Part shown: positions 8,438 to 18,900 of the stretch, in pieces
How positions within the stretch are numbered: the stretch's first letter is position 1
Layout of the letters: each line of letters begins with the position of its first letter
NCBI GenBank assembly: GCA_947303395.1
Contig: CAMYYD010000002.1
Location: 142,142-206,141 of the forward strand
From: an uncultured Bacteroidales bacterium
GTDB taxonomy: Bacteria; Bacteroidota; Bacteroidia; Bacteroidales; F082
DNA length: 64,000 bases
Direction: 5' to 3'
Translations under genes and position numbers: made by a program
Notes under the pieces: model-generated
Database searches by the model: none
Told to the model about the DNA's origin: nothing
What the model saw: the letters and a program-made list of their open reading frames with translations, nothing else

Positions 8438-11317
8438 TCATTTTACAGCGTCGTAAAATGCCTCGTGAATTTTCGTTCTGATATCGAGTTGCGACAGTTT
8501 GTTATTGTTAGCATCAGGATAAACACGGTTCGACAGGAATATCACGATGAGGCCATTTTCAGGATCAGCCCATGCGAAAGTACCAGTAAAACCTGTATGT
8601 CCGAAGCTTTTCATCGACGACTGCTTGGCAGGTGTGTAATACTCCACTGTCGGGTCGACCTCAGGTTTGTCGAAGCCAATACCGCGACGGTTCATATTGT
8701 CTTTGAACGGTGCTGATGTAAACTTATTGATCGTATAGCTCGACAAGAACTGTCGTTTGTTGGCATATCCTTCATCCAGAAGCAGTTGCATCATCACAGC
8801 GAGGTCGCGCGCATCAGCGAATAATCCGGCATGACCCGACACGCCGCCCATCAGCGCTGCAGCCTGGTCATGGACATCACCACGAAGCAGCTGCATCCTG
8901 AAACAAGTATCGTTTTCTGTCGGTGCAATCTTCTCTATCTCAATGTGTCTCAATGGCTTATAATAAATATGGTTGAGATTGAGCGGTTTATAGAAATTGT
9001 CTTCAAGATATTTCTCAAACGGCTCGTTGGTCACCATCTCGACAATCTTTGGCAGCAGATAAAAGCCTAAATCACTGTATTTATAGCGCTTAGCGCCCAT
9101 TCCCGACACCTTAACCGTCTCAAAAATATCAAAATTGAAATCTTTCGAGATGTACAAATCTTTCGCCACTCGCACGGTATGGTCTTCATCGATGCTCTTT
9201 CTGAAAATATCAGGGTCTGGCTTCCCATTTTTCATCAGCGATTTGTAAATTGGCACCCACCCGATAAAGCCAGCCTGATGCGTCATAATTTCAATCAGTT
9301 TGACATCGCCTTTGTCAGTATTTCTTAGATACGGGAAATAATCGCCGAGCTGACTTTCCAGACTGATTTTGCCATCGTCGAAGAGTTTCATCATTGCAAA
9401 AGTGGTGGCAAAAACCTTTGTCAACGACGCAATGTCGTAAACATCATCGCTCACGACCTCATGCTCACCATCATATGTGAAATGTCCGAAACATTTTTCA
9501 TATATGATTTTTCCGTCTTTCATCGCCAAAATCTGGCATCCGGGAAACGCTCCAATCTCGATTCCATTCAACGCGATTGAATCTACTTTTCGAGTGAACT
9601 CATTGTCTATCAATGCTACAGACAATGTTTCAGGTGTCAACATTCCTTCAAAACTCAAGCCGTCGCCAACTTTGTATTTTTTACTTATCGTGACCGGCAG
9701 TTTTCCTGTCGGATTGAGCTTACCCAACATCACGTCAACCACAGCATTTACCGCACATTGCGTATCTTCATAACCTATAATTATGGCTGAAGGATTTTTC
9801 TTGAATGTGAATTTATTCAGAGCATATGGACAGGCAAAAACATTGATAATAATTCTGTTATTTTTGCTCAACTGCTTCACAAACTCGACCATATAATCGG
9901 TAACGCCGAAGTTTTTCGTAGCATAAATCGAAGTGTTCTGAATGTTAACGACAACCTGTCTGTAATTCTGCAACTCATTGATTATCTTTGTTGTTGCAGA
10001 TTTATTCAAATCATTTGGAATGAGATAACTATTCAATTCATAGCCCTCACTTTTCAGCTTAGGTGAAACATTGTCCTTCTTGCCGAACGTCACCACGGCT
10101 ATTGTCTGAGATTTATCAAGCGGCAACGCATCATCTTCGTTTCTGAGCATCGTAACCGCTTCATTATAAAGGCGTTGCTTTAGAATAAAATACTTCGCCT
10201 GATGCAAATCATTATCGACATAATCAACCGACTGCGGCTGATATTTAGTGATTCCCAAACGATATTTATATCTTAAAACTTTCTTGCAACTCTCTTCAAT
10301 TCTCGCAGCGACATCTCTCCTATCAGATTGATTTACAATATTTTTGATAGTATTTTCAGGGTTCACGGGCATCAAAATGACATCGACACCAGCTAACAGT
10401 GCGCTTAAGCCGACCTCATCGGGATGAATGCCCTGATATGCGCCTTTCATCTCCATCGCATCGCTGAAAACTATGCCTTCAAAGCCCATTTCGTTCTTCA
10501 AAAGACCAGTCACGACATTTCTTGAAATCGACGACGAGAGGTTTTTCTCAGGCTCGATGGCAGGCATGTAAAGATGCCCTACCATAGCTCCGGCAACATC
10601 TTTATCTATAAGATAATCAAATGGATACAACTCAACTTTTTTCAAGTCTTTAAGCTTTTTATCCACTTTTGGCAGCGTCTCATGAGAGTCATTTTTCGTG
10701 TCGCCATGACCTGGAAAATGTTTCATCGTCGGCAACACGCCATTGTTTTGAAGCGCCAACGCATACTGTGCACCACACTGTGCTACCTTCTTGGGGTCTT
10801 CGCCGAAACTACGCATGCCGATGACTGGATTTTTGGGCTCATTGTTAACGTCAATATCCGGCGCAAAGTCAATATTTATGCCAATTCGTTTGCATTGTTC
10901 AGCGATCTGAGCCCCCATCTCACCTATAAGTTCTTGATTCTGAATAGCTCCAAGCGTCATCTGATACGGATACGAGATGCCGTCGTTGAGACGCATACCT
11001 AGTCCCCATTCGCCGTCAATCCCAACCATCAAAGGTGTCTGAGCCATTGCCTGCCAACGATTCACCTGTTCCAACAAAGGTGCGGCATCGGTGCGGAAAA
11101 ACGTCACTCCACCAATGTTATATCGTTCAATAAGCTGTTGAACCTCAGCAAAATACGCAGAGTTTGGCAGATTAGCGCGCACGTTGATCAGCTGCCCCAC
11201 ACGCTGCTGCATCGTCAAAGAGTTGTAAACCGAGTCAACCCAACGGTCCTCATGAGACTGCGCATTGGCAAACACACTTAAAAAGATGATCATCAGCGAT
11301 ATATATAATTTTCTCAT
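8438..11317 (-). CDS. exported GH3 beta-N-acetylhexosaminidase fused to a beta-lactamase-fold serine hydrolase
   Basis: The protein has 959 residues with a signal peptide (MRKLYISLMIIFLSVFANAQ). Residues of about 30-370 are a GH3 catalytic domain of the NagZ type: KHFPGHGDTKNDSHE near residue 199 carries the Lys-His and Asp-Ser-His motif that distinguishes N-acetylglucosaminidases, and VFSDAMEMKG carries the nucleophile Asp. Residues of about 590-955 are a class C beta-lactamase/transpeptidase-like domain with SLTK (SxxK, near 630), YSD (near 747) and HTG (near 908). Both halves suggest periplasmic peptidoglycan or muropeptide turnover; this is inference from the families. Its ATG overlaps the stop of the TlpA-like gene by 4 bp, so the two are coupled. 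A REP-like repeat follows the stop. Confidence 0.9.
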   Translation of the reverse strand: MRKLYISLMIIFLSVFANAQSHEDRWVDSVYNSLTMQQRVGQLINVRANLPNSAYFAEVQQLIERYNIGGVTFFRTDAAPLLEQVNRWQAMAQTPLMVGIDGEWGLGMRLNDGISYPYQMTLGAIQNQELIGEMGAQIAEQCKRIGINIDFAPDIDVNNEPKNPVIGMRSFGEDPKKVAQCGAQYALALQNNGVLPTMKHFPGHGDTKNDSHETLPKVDKKLKDLKKVELYPFDYLIDKDVAGAMVGHLYMPAIEPEKNLSSSISRNVVTGLLKNEMGFEGIVFSDAMEMKGAYQGIHPDEVGLSALLAGVDVILMPVNPENTIKNIVNQSDRRDVAARIEESCKKVLRYKYRLGITKYQPQSVDYVDNDLHQAKYFILKQRLYNEAVTMLRNEDDALPLDKSQTIAVVTFGKKDNVSPKLKSEGYELNSYLIPNDLNKSATTKIINELQNYRQVVVNIQNTSIYATKNFGVTDYMVEFVKQLSKNNRIIINVFACPYALNKFTFKKNPSAIIIGYEDTQCAVNAVVDVMLGKLNPTGKLPVTISKKYKVGDGLSFEGMLTPETLSVALIDNEFTRKVDSIALNGIEIGAFPGCQILAMKDGKIIYEKCFGHFTYDGEHEVVSDDVYDIASLTKVFATTFAMMKLFDDGKISLESQLGDYFPYLRNTDKGDVKLIEIMTHQAGFIGWVPIYKSLMKNGKPDPDIFRKSIDEDHTVRVAKDLYISKDFNFDIFETVKVSGMGAKRYKYSDLGFYLLPKIVEMVTNEPFEKYLEDNFYKPLNLNHIYYKPLRHIEIEKIAPTENDTCFRMQLLRGDVHDQAAALMGGVSGHAGLFADARDLAVMMQLLLDEGYANKRQFLSSYTINKFTSAPFKDNMNRRGIGFDKPEVDPTVEYYTPAKQSSMKSFGHTGFTGTFAWADPENGLIVIFLSNRVYPDANNNKLSQLDIRTKIHEAFYDAVK

Positions 11318-12135
11318 AACTCAATAATATTTACAATTTCCTCAATATCATATGGTTTAGCGATAATAATCTTATTCTTATCTAATAAAAACATCGATGG
11401 TGTCGTGTCAACAGCATAATTATCAACGACTTTCGAACGCCATCCCTCGATTTCAAACAAATTATAGTGTTCGGTCAAATGTACTTTTTTGAGCAAACGT
11501 CTCACCTTTTTAAACTCTCCTGAAACATTCACAGTGACTATTGCAAAATCCTTGTTTTCTTTGGCGAAACGCCCGATTTCTTTGATCAAATCCCTGCAAT
11601 GCGGACACGAATACGACCAGAAAACAATAACAGTGTATTTTTTATCTACAGAATATAAATCAAATTTTTGACTTTCAATTGTAACAGACTGAATATCAGG
11701 AGCTTGACAGCCTATTTTAACTCTAACAAATGATTCTGCAATATCATTTATTTCTTTTTTTTGTTCACTGTCGGCGTTCAAATACTCAAAATATGGCAAT
11801 CGCACCATATAATCCACGACCTGATTTGCACCCAGCTCCGAAAAACCGTATATAAGATATTGATACACAAACTTATACATTGGATATGACACGCAATGCT
11901 TTAAAACATTGTCGGTCGCCAAAATGTAATTGTACATCTGTTTTTCGGCAGAAAGCTGTGGATTTTTTGCTGAATCAATATACTCGGCCAGTGTAGTTTT
12001 AAGAAAATCAGTGCCAACCAAAGTGGTGTCGTTAAAGTCGATTTTTTCGAGCAAAGCATCATTCGTCTGTCCGCACAAAGAAAACACGGACATCAAAACA
12101 ATGATTATCAATAGTTTAGCTCTACTCATCAACAT
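11314..12135 (-). CDS. TlpA-like exported thioredoxin-fold protein
   Basis: The protein has 273 residues. The N-terminus is a signal peptide (MLMSRAKLLIIIVLMSVFSLCGQ); ATG at 12126 is an alternative start. Residues of about 25-135 resemble the helical DUF5106-type domain common in front of Bacteroidota TlpA proteins. Residues of about 140-270 are a thioredoxin fold with the active site WSYSCPHC (CPHC) and a cis-Pro segment TTPSMFLLD. It probably reduces or isomerises disulphides in the periplasm, or serves as a thiol-dependent partner of its neighbours. It lies 6 bp after the HEAT-repeat gene and overlaps the GH3 gene by 4 bp. Confidence 0.85.
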   Translation of the reverse strand: MLMSRAKLLIIIVLMSVFSLCGQTNDALLEKIDFNDTTLVGTDFLKTTLAEYIDSAKNPQLSAEKQMYNYILATDNVLKHCVSYPMYKFVYQYLIYGFSELGANQVVDYMVRLPYFEYLNADSEQKKEINDIAESFVRVKIGCQAPDIQSVTIESQKFDLYSVDKKYTVIVFWSYSCPHCRDLIKEIGRFAKENKDFAIVTVNVSGEFKKVRRLLKKVHLTEHYNLFEIEGWRSKVVDNYAVDTTPSMFLLDKNKIIIAKPYDIEEIVNIIEL

Positions 12136-12141
12136 TTTAGT

Positions 12142-13701
12142 TTATTTCAAAACCTCTTTGATTTTTTGTTCAAATTGTTTATCTTCAACAAGAAGCAATG
12201 CTTCTCTCGCTTCCTCTTTATAATCTCCGTTTGTATACGCATCGATCAGTTTATCGACACACAACTCCGTGCCCAAATACGCAAAAACTTTGTAATATCT
12301 AGGCATTATCTCTGGTTTGACATATTTCAGTGTCAACACGAACGAGTCTTTACTTTCGGTTGTAGCGTTTCCCATGGCATTTTTCATAGCCATTTGAACA
12401 TCCGCAACATATTTATCTTTGCAATAATCCATCCACTCTTTTAAAAGTTCCATATTGCCGGGCACAACAACAAGTTTAAAAACTTTATACGCCTCATCTC
12501 TAATCTCTTGATTATCAGAATAAACCAGTTCTCTAACTCGAAGATTCAACTCTTTTATCGGGCGACATTCAACAATCTGCAGTCCAGCAAGTTTCTGCTG
12601 TTCGTTTCCTTGCATAACATCATCCAAAACAGCACGATAATCGCCTTCATAAGTCAACATAGATTCTTTGATAACATCTTGATAAACACCACCAAACATC
12701 GGTTTTACTGCATTTATTCCTTCTTGGTTGTCAATCAGAAAAACCGAGCGGATAGCTGCTTCCACATATTGTGGATCTGTCGACGACAATTGTTTGATAA
12801 TCAACGGCATTTGCGAATCATTCTTTATTTCTCCCAACCAAATGATGAGATCAAGCAAAGCATCGCCTGTATTGCATTTTTTGACAACAACATCTACAAC
12901 TTCCTGATTCACAAATGGTTTCAGCAATTCAAGAGCTTCTCTTCTCACATCACCATCAGTGCTTTGCAAAGCTTTATATAATAACAGCAGCGCTTTCTCA
13001 CCTTTTATCGTTGTCAGCAGCCTCATTCCAGCTATTTTACTACTTGAAATCTTGCTTTTGTAAAGCTTTTTAGCACCTTTTTCAATGATTTTAGTGGTTT
13101 TTTCACTACTTTTCACAACCATTAAGGCATTGTAAATCTCAATTTTTGTATTGTCATCAGCACCTTTCAGCCATGAAATCAACTCGTCCTCCATGCTTGA
13201 GATATGCTGTTTCCCGACACCGTAAGCCAATGCCGACTTATATTTCAGGTTGTCGTGGTTTTGCATGATATAATTCTCGATACACCTGCCAGAGCCGTTG
13301 ATATCGCCAACCGCCATTAGAACATTATACGCAATCAGCTCATTTTCAGTAAGTTTCATCAGATCACGACAGTCATCCGCCCAACAGAATTTCGGGAAAA
13401 GCAATATCAAAAATACATTTTCATCAGGATTTTTACCTTCGATAATAAATGAAATCATCGCGGCTTTCAGCGCACTTACCATCCTGCTGTCATGATACAT
13501 TCCTGCTTCGTCTGTCATCGCGATAATAGTGTTGTACGCCGCAATTGCCACCGAGTCGTTAGAAGACATCATATTTTCGAGTATCTCCGATACGCATTCT
13601 TCGTCGAAGCACGTTATTTTCTCTGGTTTTTGTGCAAAATTTTGCAACGGCAGCATCGCCATCATTGCAAAAATCATGACAATATTTCTCAATGTTTTCA
13701 T
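12142..13701 (-). CDS. exported HEAT-repeat protein
   Basis: The protein has 519 residues with a signal peptide (MKTLRNIVMIFAMMAMLPLQNFAQ). The rest is a chain of helical pairs of HEAT type, for example STDGDVRREALELLKPFV, SSTDPQYVEAAIRSVF and YSDNQEIRDEAYKVFKL. Such solenoids usually act as protein-binding scaffolds; no catalytic domain is present. It is the first gene of a three-gene operon with the TlpA-like protein and the GH3/beta-lactamase-fold protein, which suggests a joint periplasmic role. Possible -7 elements lie on the minus strand in the A/T-rich gap 13702-13790, but no single one stands out. Confidence 0.8.
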   Translation of the reverse strand: MKTLRNIVMIFAMMAMLPLQNFAQKPEKITCFDEECVSEILENMMSSNDSVAIAAYNTIIAMTDEAGMYHDSRMVSALKAAMISFIIEGKNPDENVFLILLFPKFCWADDCRDLMKLTENELIAYNVLMAVGDINGSGRCIENYIMQNHDNLKYKSALAYGVGKQHISSMEDELISWLKGADDNTKIEIYNALMVVKSSEKTTKIIEKGAKKLYKSKISSSKIAGMRLLTTIKGEKALLLLYKALQSTDGDVRREALELLKPFVNQEVVDVVVKKCNTGDALLDLIIWLGEIKNDSQMPLIIKQLSSTDPQYVEAAIRSVFLIDNQEGINAVKPMFGGVYQDVIKESMLTYEGDYRAVLDDVMQGNEQQKLAGLQIVECRPIKELNLRVRELVYSDNQEIRDEAYKVFKLVVVPGNMELLKEWMDYCKDKYVADVQMAMKNAMGNATTESKDSFVLTLKYVKPEIMPRYYKVFAYLGTELCVDKLIDAYTNGDYKEEAREALLLVEDKQFEQKIKEVLK

Positions 13702-13819
13702 ATTAAATTGTTAACTTATTATTTTTCAATATTTTACAAAGCAATTATTCTCTACCAAAATATAATTTTTCAATTTACAAATATAGTGTTTTTAACGCAA
13801 TTTGCATCAATAAATTTTG

Positions 13820-13827
13820 TAATTTTG
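13820..13827 (+). promoter_or_regulatory. -7 element for the MATE gene
   Basis: TAATTTTG lies 10 bp before the ATG at 13838; a TTTG at 13801-13804 is closer than the usual -33 spacing. The leader would be only a few bases long. Confidence 0.5.
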
Positions 13828-13837
13828 CATCGATATT

Positions 13838-15166
13838 ATGAAGGCAAGCATTTCGACACGAGAAATTTGGCGAATCGCGGTTCCGATTATGATTGGCAAC
13901 CTGGCGCAGACGCTCATCACGTTCACCGACACGGCGTTTCTCGGGCATCTCGGAGTCGTAGCACTCGGTGCCTCGATGATGTCTGGCATGTATTATTTCG
14001 TGTTCACGACCATGGCGATGGGCTTGGCTATTGGTATCCAAATCATCATCGCGCGACGTTTCGGTGCTCAAGAATACAACAAAATAGGCAGCATTTTCCA
14101 GCATGGAGCGGCATCTATTTTGCTTTTCGGATTGCTTTTGTTCACGATAATGAGGTTGTGTTCAGGTGCTTTACTCGATTTTATCATCGAATCGGAAAAC
14201 ATATACGACGGTGCGATGGAATACATCGGTTTCCGCCAGTTCGGCATCGTTTTTGTTTGTTGCAACTACCTTTTCCGCGCGCTCTACACCGGTCTTTCCG
14301 ACACTAAAGTCATCACGTTTTCCACTATTATCATGGCAACGGTCAATATCATTCTCGACTACTGCCTTATTTTTGGAAAATTCGGTTTCCCGGAAATGGG
14401 AATAGGCGGAGCGGCACTGGCTTCGTTAATCGCTGAAGGCACCGCGACCATATTCTTCGCAATGTTCACCTATTTTAAATTGGGCAAGCGCGAATTCGAG
14501 CTTTTCAAGCCTCACGGATACGATAAAGAATTGGCTATCAACATAGTACGCATTGCCACGCCTACAATGTTCCAGAAGCTGTTCTCGTTCAGCGCATGGT
14601 TTATCTTCTTCATCATGATTGAAAAAATGGGCGAACAAGCAATAGGAATCTCGTCAATCGCTCGTAGCGTCTACATGATTTTATTCATTCCGGTATTCGG
14701 ATTCCTGGCCACATCAAACACCATAACGAGCCGAATCATCGGGGCTGGCCATGCCGACGAAGTGCTGACAACACTGTTCAAAATCGTGCTGAACTGCATA
14801 TTATGCTGCATCCCGTTGATTTTGGTGTGCCTTTTCTTCCCCACCACCGTCATGAGCATCTACACCGACGATATAGTGCTGGCAAACGCTGCAATCCCTT
14901 CGATTTACGTGATTTGCGGTGCCATCATCCTTCAAGCCATCGGCGCTGTTTCATTTGAAGCCGTGTCGGGAACTGGCAAGACCAACGCCGCTCTGTGGCT
15001 AGAGTTTGGCATTCTTTTGCTCTACATCGCCTACATCTGGATGCTTACAAACATCACCATTAAGGTCGAATGGGTCTGGACCTGCGAATACCTCTACGGT
15101 GGCTTAATCGGCTTAGTATCAATACTTTATATAAAATTCGCTAACTGGAAAAAGTTAAAAATATGA
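13838..15166 (+). CDS. MATE-family efflux transporter
   Basis: The protein has 442 residues with about twelve membrane segments in two six-helix halves. The N-terminal half begins with EIWRIAVPIMIGNLAQTLI followed by FTDTAFLGHLG, the usual MATE/DinF start, and the second half begins around AINIVRIATPTMFQKLF. It should export organic cations or other small molecules using a Na+ or H+ gradient; the substrate is unknown. The stop overlaps the next ATG by 4 bp (ATGA). Confidence 0.93.
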   Translation: MKASISTREIWRIAVPIMIGNLAQTLITFTDTAFLGHLGVVALGASMMSGMYYFVFTTMAMGLAIGIQIIIARRFGAQEYNKIGSIFQHGAASILLFGLLLFTIMRLCSGALLDFIIESENIYDGAMEYIGFRQFGIVFVCCNYLFRALYTGLSDTKVITFSTIIMATVNIILDYCLIFGKFGFPEMGIGGAALASLIAEGTATIFFAMFTYFKLGKREFELFKPHGYDKELAINIVRIATPTMFQKLFSFSAWFIFFIMIEKMGEQAIGISSIARSVYMILFIPVFGFLATSNTITSRIIGAGHADEVLTTLFKIVLNCILCCIPLILVCLFFPTTVMSIYTDDIVLANAAIPSIYVICGAIILQAIGAVSFEAVSGTGKTNAALWLEFGILLLYIAYIWMLTNITIKVEWVWTCEYLYGGLIGLVSILYIKFANWKKLKI

Positions 15167-15474
15167 AAAAGATAGAAATAAAAGATTTCGAGCTTTACAC
15201 CACTGGAATCATCAGTATTGCCTGGAAAGAAGGTAAAAATGACATATTTTTGAATGTCGACCTCGACCTCGCCGCAATGATGAAACTGTGCAAAATCGAA
15301 GGCATTTCCTACGAAACAGTTCAGAAACTTTCGGCCGACCAGAAGCCTCTGACGTTCCACAAGGCATCGGTTTATCTTTTCCAGGAGGACGACCGTCCGG
15401 GTCAGTATTGTCTCAGCGAAGCAATGTTTGAAGACGATGGCATCGACATCTACTACTGCGAAATCAAAGGCTGA
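15163..15474 (+). CDS. small conserved-looking protein of unknown function
   Basis: The protein has 103 residues and is acidic, with no signal peptide or membrane segment. It starts MKKIEIKDFELYTTG and is translationally coupled to the MATE gene through an ATGA overlap. Its 3' end overlaps the exonuclease frame by up to 38 bp if the ATG at 15437 is the exonuclease start. It ends IDIYYCEIKG. I do not recognise the family. The tight coupling on both sides supports that it is real. Confidence 0.65.
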   Translation: MKKIEIKDFELYTTGIISIAWKEGKNDIFLNVDLDLAAMMKLCKIEGISYETVQKLSADQKPLTFHKASVYLFQEDDRPGQYCLSEAMFEDDGIDIYYCEIKG

Positions 15475-15994
15475 CGATATCTTACCAGACCTCCCCGACT
15501 TCGTGGCAATCGACTTCGAAGCAGCTAACGCCGCCACCACCAGCGTGTGCAGCGTTGGAATAGTCATTGTGCGCGACCGCGAAATAGTGGAAGAGTTTTA
15601 CAGTCTGGTGAAACCGATGCCAAATTACTACGATTTTTATACAAGCAAAATCCACGGCATCAAGAAAAAAGACACCGACAACGCGCCTATTTTCCCTCAG
15701 GTTTGGAATCAAATCGAAAAGAAAATCAAAGGGTTACCATTCGTGGCACATGGCTACGAATTTGAAAAACGCTGTTTGAACTCGTTGTTCGAATACTACA
15801 AAATGGGACGCAAACGCTTCAAGATTTACGACACAAAACGCGCCTCGGAAATCGCATTTCCTGACTTGGAAAACCACAAACTGCAAACAGCCGCTGCAGC
15901 CTGTGGTTATGAGTTCGACAAAAAGAACAAGCATCACAATGCCTTAGCCGACGCAGAAGCTTGCGCCGCAATAGCATTGGAGGTGTTTAATTAA
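15437..15994 (+). CDS. DEDDh 3'-5' exonuclease (DnaQ-like)
   Basis: From ATG 15437 the protein has 185 residues. The catalytic set is visible: DFEAAN (Asp and Glu of ExoI), GYEFEKRC near the middle (ExoII region) and HNALADAEACA (His and Asp of ExoIII). This is a stand-alone exonuclease-domain protein that could act in nucleic-acid repair or RNA turnover. The start is uncertain: ATG 15437 overlaps the upstream gene by 38 bp, while GTG 15503 would start right before the domain, giving MAIDFEAAN as in many relatives. The stop lies 2 bp from the convergent glycogen synthase/phosphorylase gene. Confidence 0.85.
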   Translation: MASTSTTAKSKADDILPDLPDFVAIDFEAANAATTSVCSVGIVIVRDREIVEEFYSLVKPMPNYYDFYTSKIHGIKKKDTDNAPIFPQVWNQIEKKIKGLPFVAHGYEFEKRCLNSLFEYYKMGRKRFKIYDTKRASEIAFPDLENHKLQTAAAACGYEFDKKNKHHNALADAEACAAIALEVFN

Positions 15995-15996
15995 TA

Positions 15997-18900
15997 TTAA
16001 ATCCATTTCACCAACGGAAGATCCTGTCTGTGCGGCAGCATCGCATTCGTAGGGAAAATTCTGAATGTGTAGTTGAACACTCCTGCCCTGCCAATCGGAA
16101 TGCTGATGTAATAGCGTGCCCAGCCTTCACCTGAATCGACCAACGACAGCTTCTCAACACGTACAAGCTTGTCTATCACATCGTTATCCTTGTCGGCGAC
16201 AAGCAACTCTATACCGACATCGCCTTTCTTCAGTCCCGGAGTCTTCAAAGTGATCTCAGCGATGATCACCTCGCCGAATGTCAGTGGGCGCACATCAGGA
16301 TCCGGCACCTTGATTGATTCAACCTCAATCTTATCCCAGTTGGCCTCCACATTGCGTTTCCAGTCGACGATTTCAAACGCTTTAGCATAACGGTTAGCCC
16401 GCATCCAATTGGTGCGCTCGATGAGCTTGTTGTAATACTGGCTGAAATAGTCGTCAAGCATGCGTTTCATAGTGTAGAAAGGTGCAATCTGCATCATGTC
16501 GTTCTTCATGCACTGAATCCACTCACATGGCACGCCGTCCTTATCTCTATTGAAATACAATGGGATAATCTCATTTTCAAAGGTATTGTAGATCGTTTCA
16601 GCGTCGAGTTCATCCTGATAACGCTGATCGTCGTAAGTGCGTTCCTCTTTAATTGCCCAACCTGCTTTCGGACGATATCCCTCAGCCCACCAACCGTCGA
16701 GCACCGAGAAATTAAGCGTTCCGTTCATAGCAGCCTTCTCACCTGACGTTCCCGAAGCCTCCAACGGACGTGTCGGAGTGTTCATCCAAATATCGACACT
16801 CGAAGTCAGAAGCTTACCGATTTCCATATCGTAGTTATTGATAAACAACACTTTACCGATGAATTCTTTCTTTCTTCCGACCTCAATAATATTCTTAATC
16901 AAATCCTGACCGGCTTTGTCGTTCGGGTGCGCCTTACCTGCAAACAGGAAGATGACCGGACGTTTCGGATCGTTAACGATTTCCGCCAATCTCTCAAGAT
17001 TTCTAAACAGCAGATGAGCACGTTTATATGTCGCGAAACGTCTTGCAAAACCGATAATCAAAGCGTTTTCGTTGAGTTTCTCAACCGTCTCAAGAATGAG
17101 TTTCGGACTCTCCGAGCGACGTTGCATGTCATCGGCGAGTTTTACTTTAATAAACTCTATCAGATTGTGTTTCAATTCTTTACGAATATCCCAAAAGTCT
17201 TTATCAGGGACATTTTGAATCTTCTCCCACACCGTCGGATCTGACTGGTTGGCAAGATAATCCTCGCCCAACACCTTATTATATAAGCGCTGCCAGTGTT
17301 TGTCGGCCCAAGTCGGGAGATGCACGCCGTTGGTTACGTAGCCGATATGGTTCTCCTCAGCGAAATAGCCTGGCCACATCTGCTGGAACATCTCTCTACT
17401 GACTCTTCCGTGAATTCGGCTCACTCCATTGACTTCCTGGCTCAAATTAACTGCTAAAACGCTCATCGAGAATTTCTCGTTAGGGTCGTTGTGACGCATC
17501 CTTCCAAGATTCATGAAGTCTTCCCACGATATATTAACTCTGCCTGGGAATTGCGAGAGATATGTTCTCATCAGATTTTCCTCAAAAGCGTCGTGACCTG
17601 CCGGAACTGGCGTGTGTGTAGTAAACAAAGTCGAAGTGCGCACGAGTTCTTTCGCAACGTCGAAATCAAGATTATGTTTTGTAACGTAGTTGCTCAGTCT
17701 TTCAAGACCGCAGAAAGCAGCATGACCTTCATTGCAATGGTAAATAGTAGGCTTAATATTCAATGCGTTAAGCATCCTGATACCTCCGATGCCGAGCAAA
17801 ATCTCCTGTTTGATTCGCATCTCGCTGTCGCCACCGTAAAGCTGTCCGGTGATGGCGCGATCTTCGGGTGAGTTCTTCTCAGTATCGGTGTCGAGCAAAT
17901 ACAGACTTATCCTTCCCACACACACTTTCCACGCTTTCGCGATGACGTTCCTTCCAGGGAAAGCGATGCTGATTGTCACCCAGTTGCCTTCTTCGTCGCG
18001 CACTGGCTCCAACGGAAGCATCGAGAACTTCTGCGGCAGATATTGCGAAAGTTGGTCACCCCAAACCGAAAGCTCCTGGTTAAAGTATCCGTAGCGGTAC
18101 AACAATCCGATAGCCAATAAGTTAGCATTCGAATCGGATGCCTGCTTGAGGTAGTCGCCAGCCAAAATGCCAAGGCCGCCTGAATATATCTTCAGCGACT
18201 TCAACAGACCGTATTCCATTGAGAAATAAGCGATTTTGTTGTCGTCAGCTGGCTTCACCGACATGTATTTCTTAAATCTGTCGTAGACTTTATTCAGTTT
18301 TTCTATGAAACTCGCATCCTGCTCCAGGTCCTCAATCTGCGATTTTGTAAGGCCTTTCATCAATGCTATCGGGTTTTGCTCGAGACGCTCAAACGCAATA
18401 GGATCAATACTTTCGAACAATTCGATGGCGTCCACATTCCAGCACCACCACAGGTTGTTTGCGAGTTCCTGCAACTTCTTCATCTGCTCCGAATACACCG
18501 GCTCAATCAAAATTTTCTTCCAGGTCGGCGCATCTTGTTTCTTAAAGTCAAAATTTCTTAACACTTCCGAATATTTTTTGCTCTGTTTAATATACTCTTT
18601 TCCTCCTGATTTCCTGACAGCAAGGTCGTAGGCATCCAAATAATTGGTTATCAAATCTTTCCAAACTAATGATGAAGCGATTTCGATGGCTTTTTTCGAG
18701 ATTTCCGCTTTTTCTTTATCAGAATGAGCAGCCATATTCAACACCACCTTTGCCATCTCTTCGACAACAGAATTCTCGTTTCCTTCTTCACGATGTACGA
18801 CTGTAACCGCTTCATTATCAATATTTTTACCTTGAATATATTTTCCAAATCCTGATACATCCATCGTTATCGTCGGGATGCCGTGCGCGATGCTCTCAAG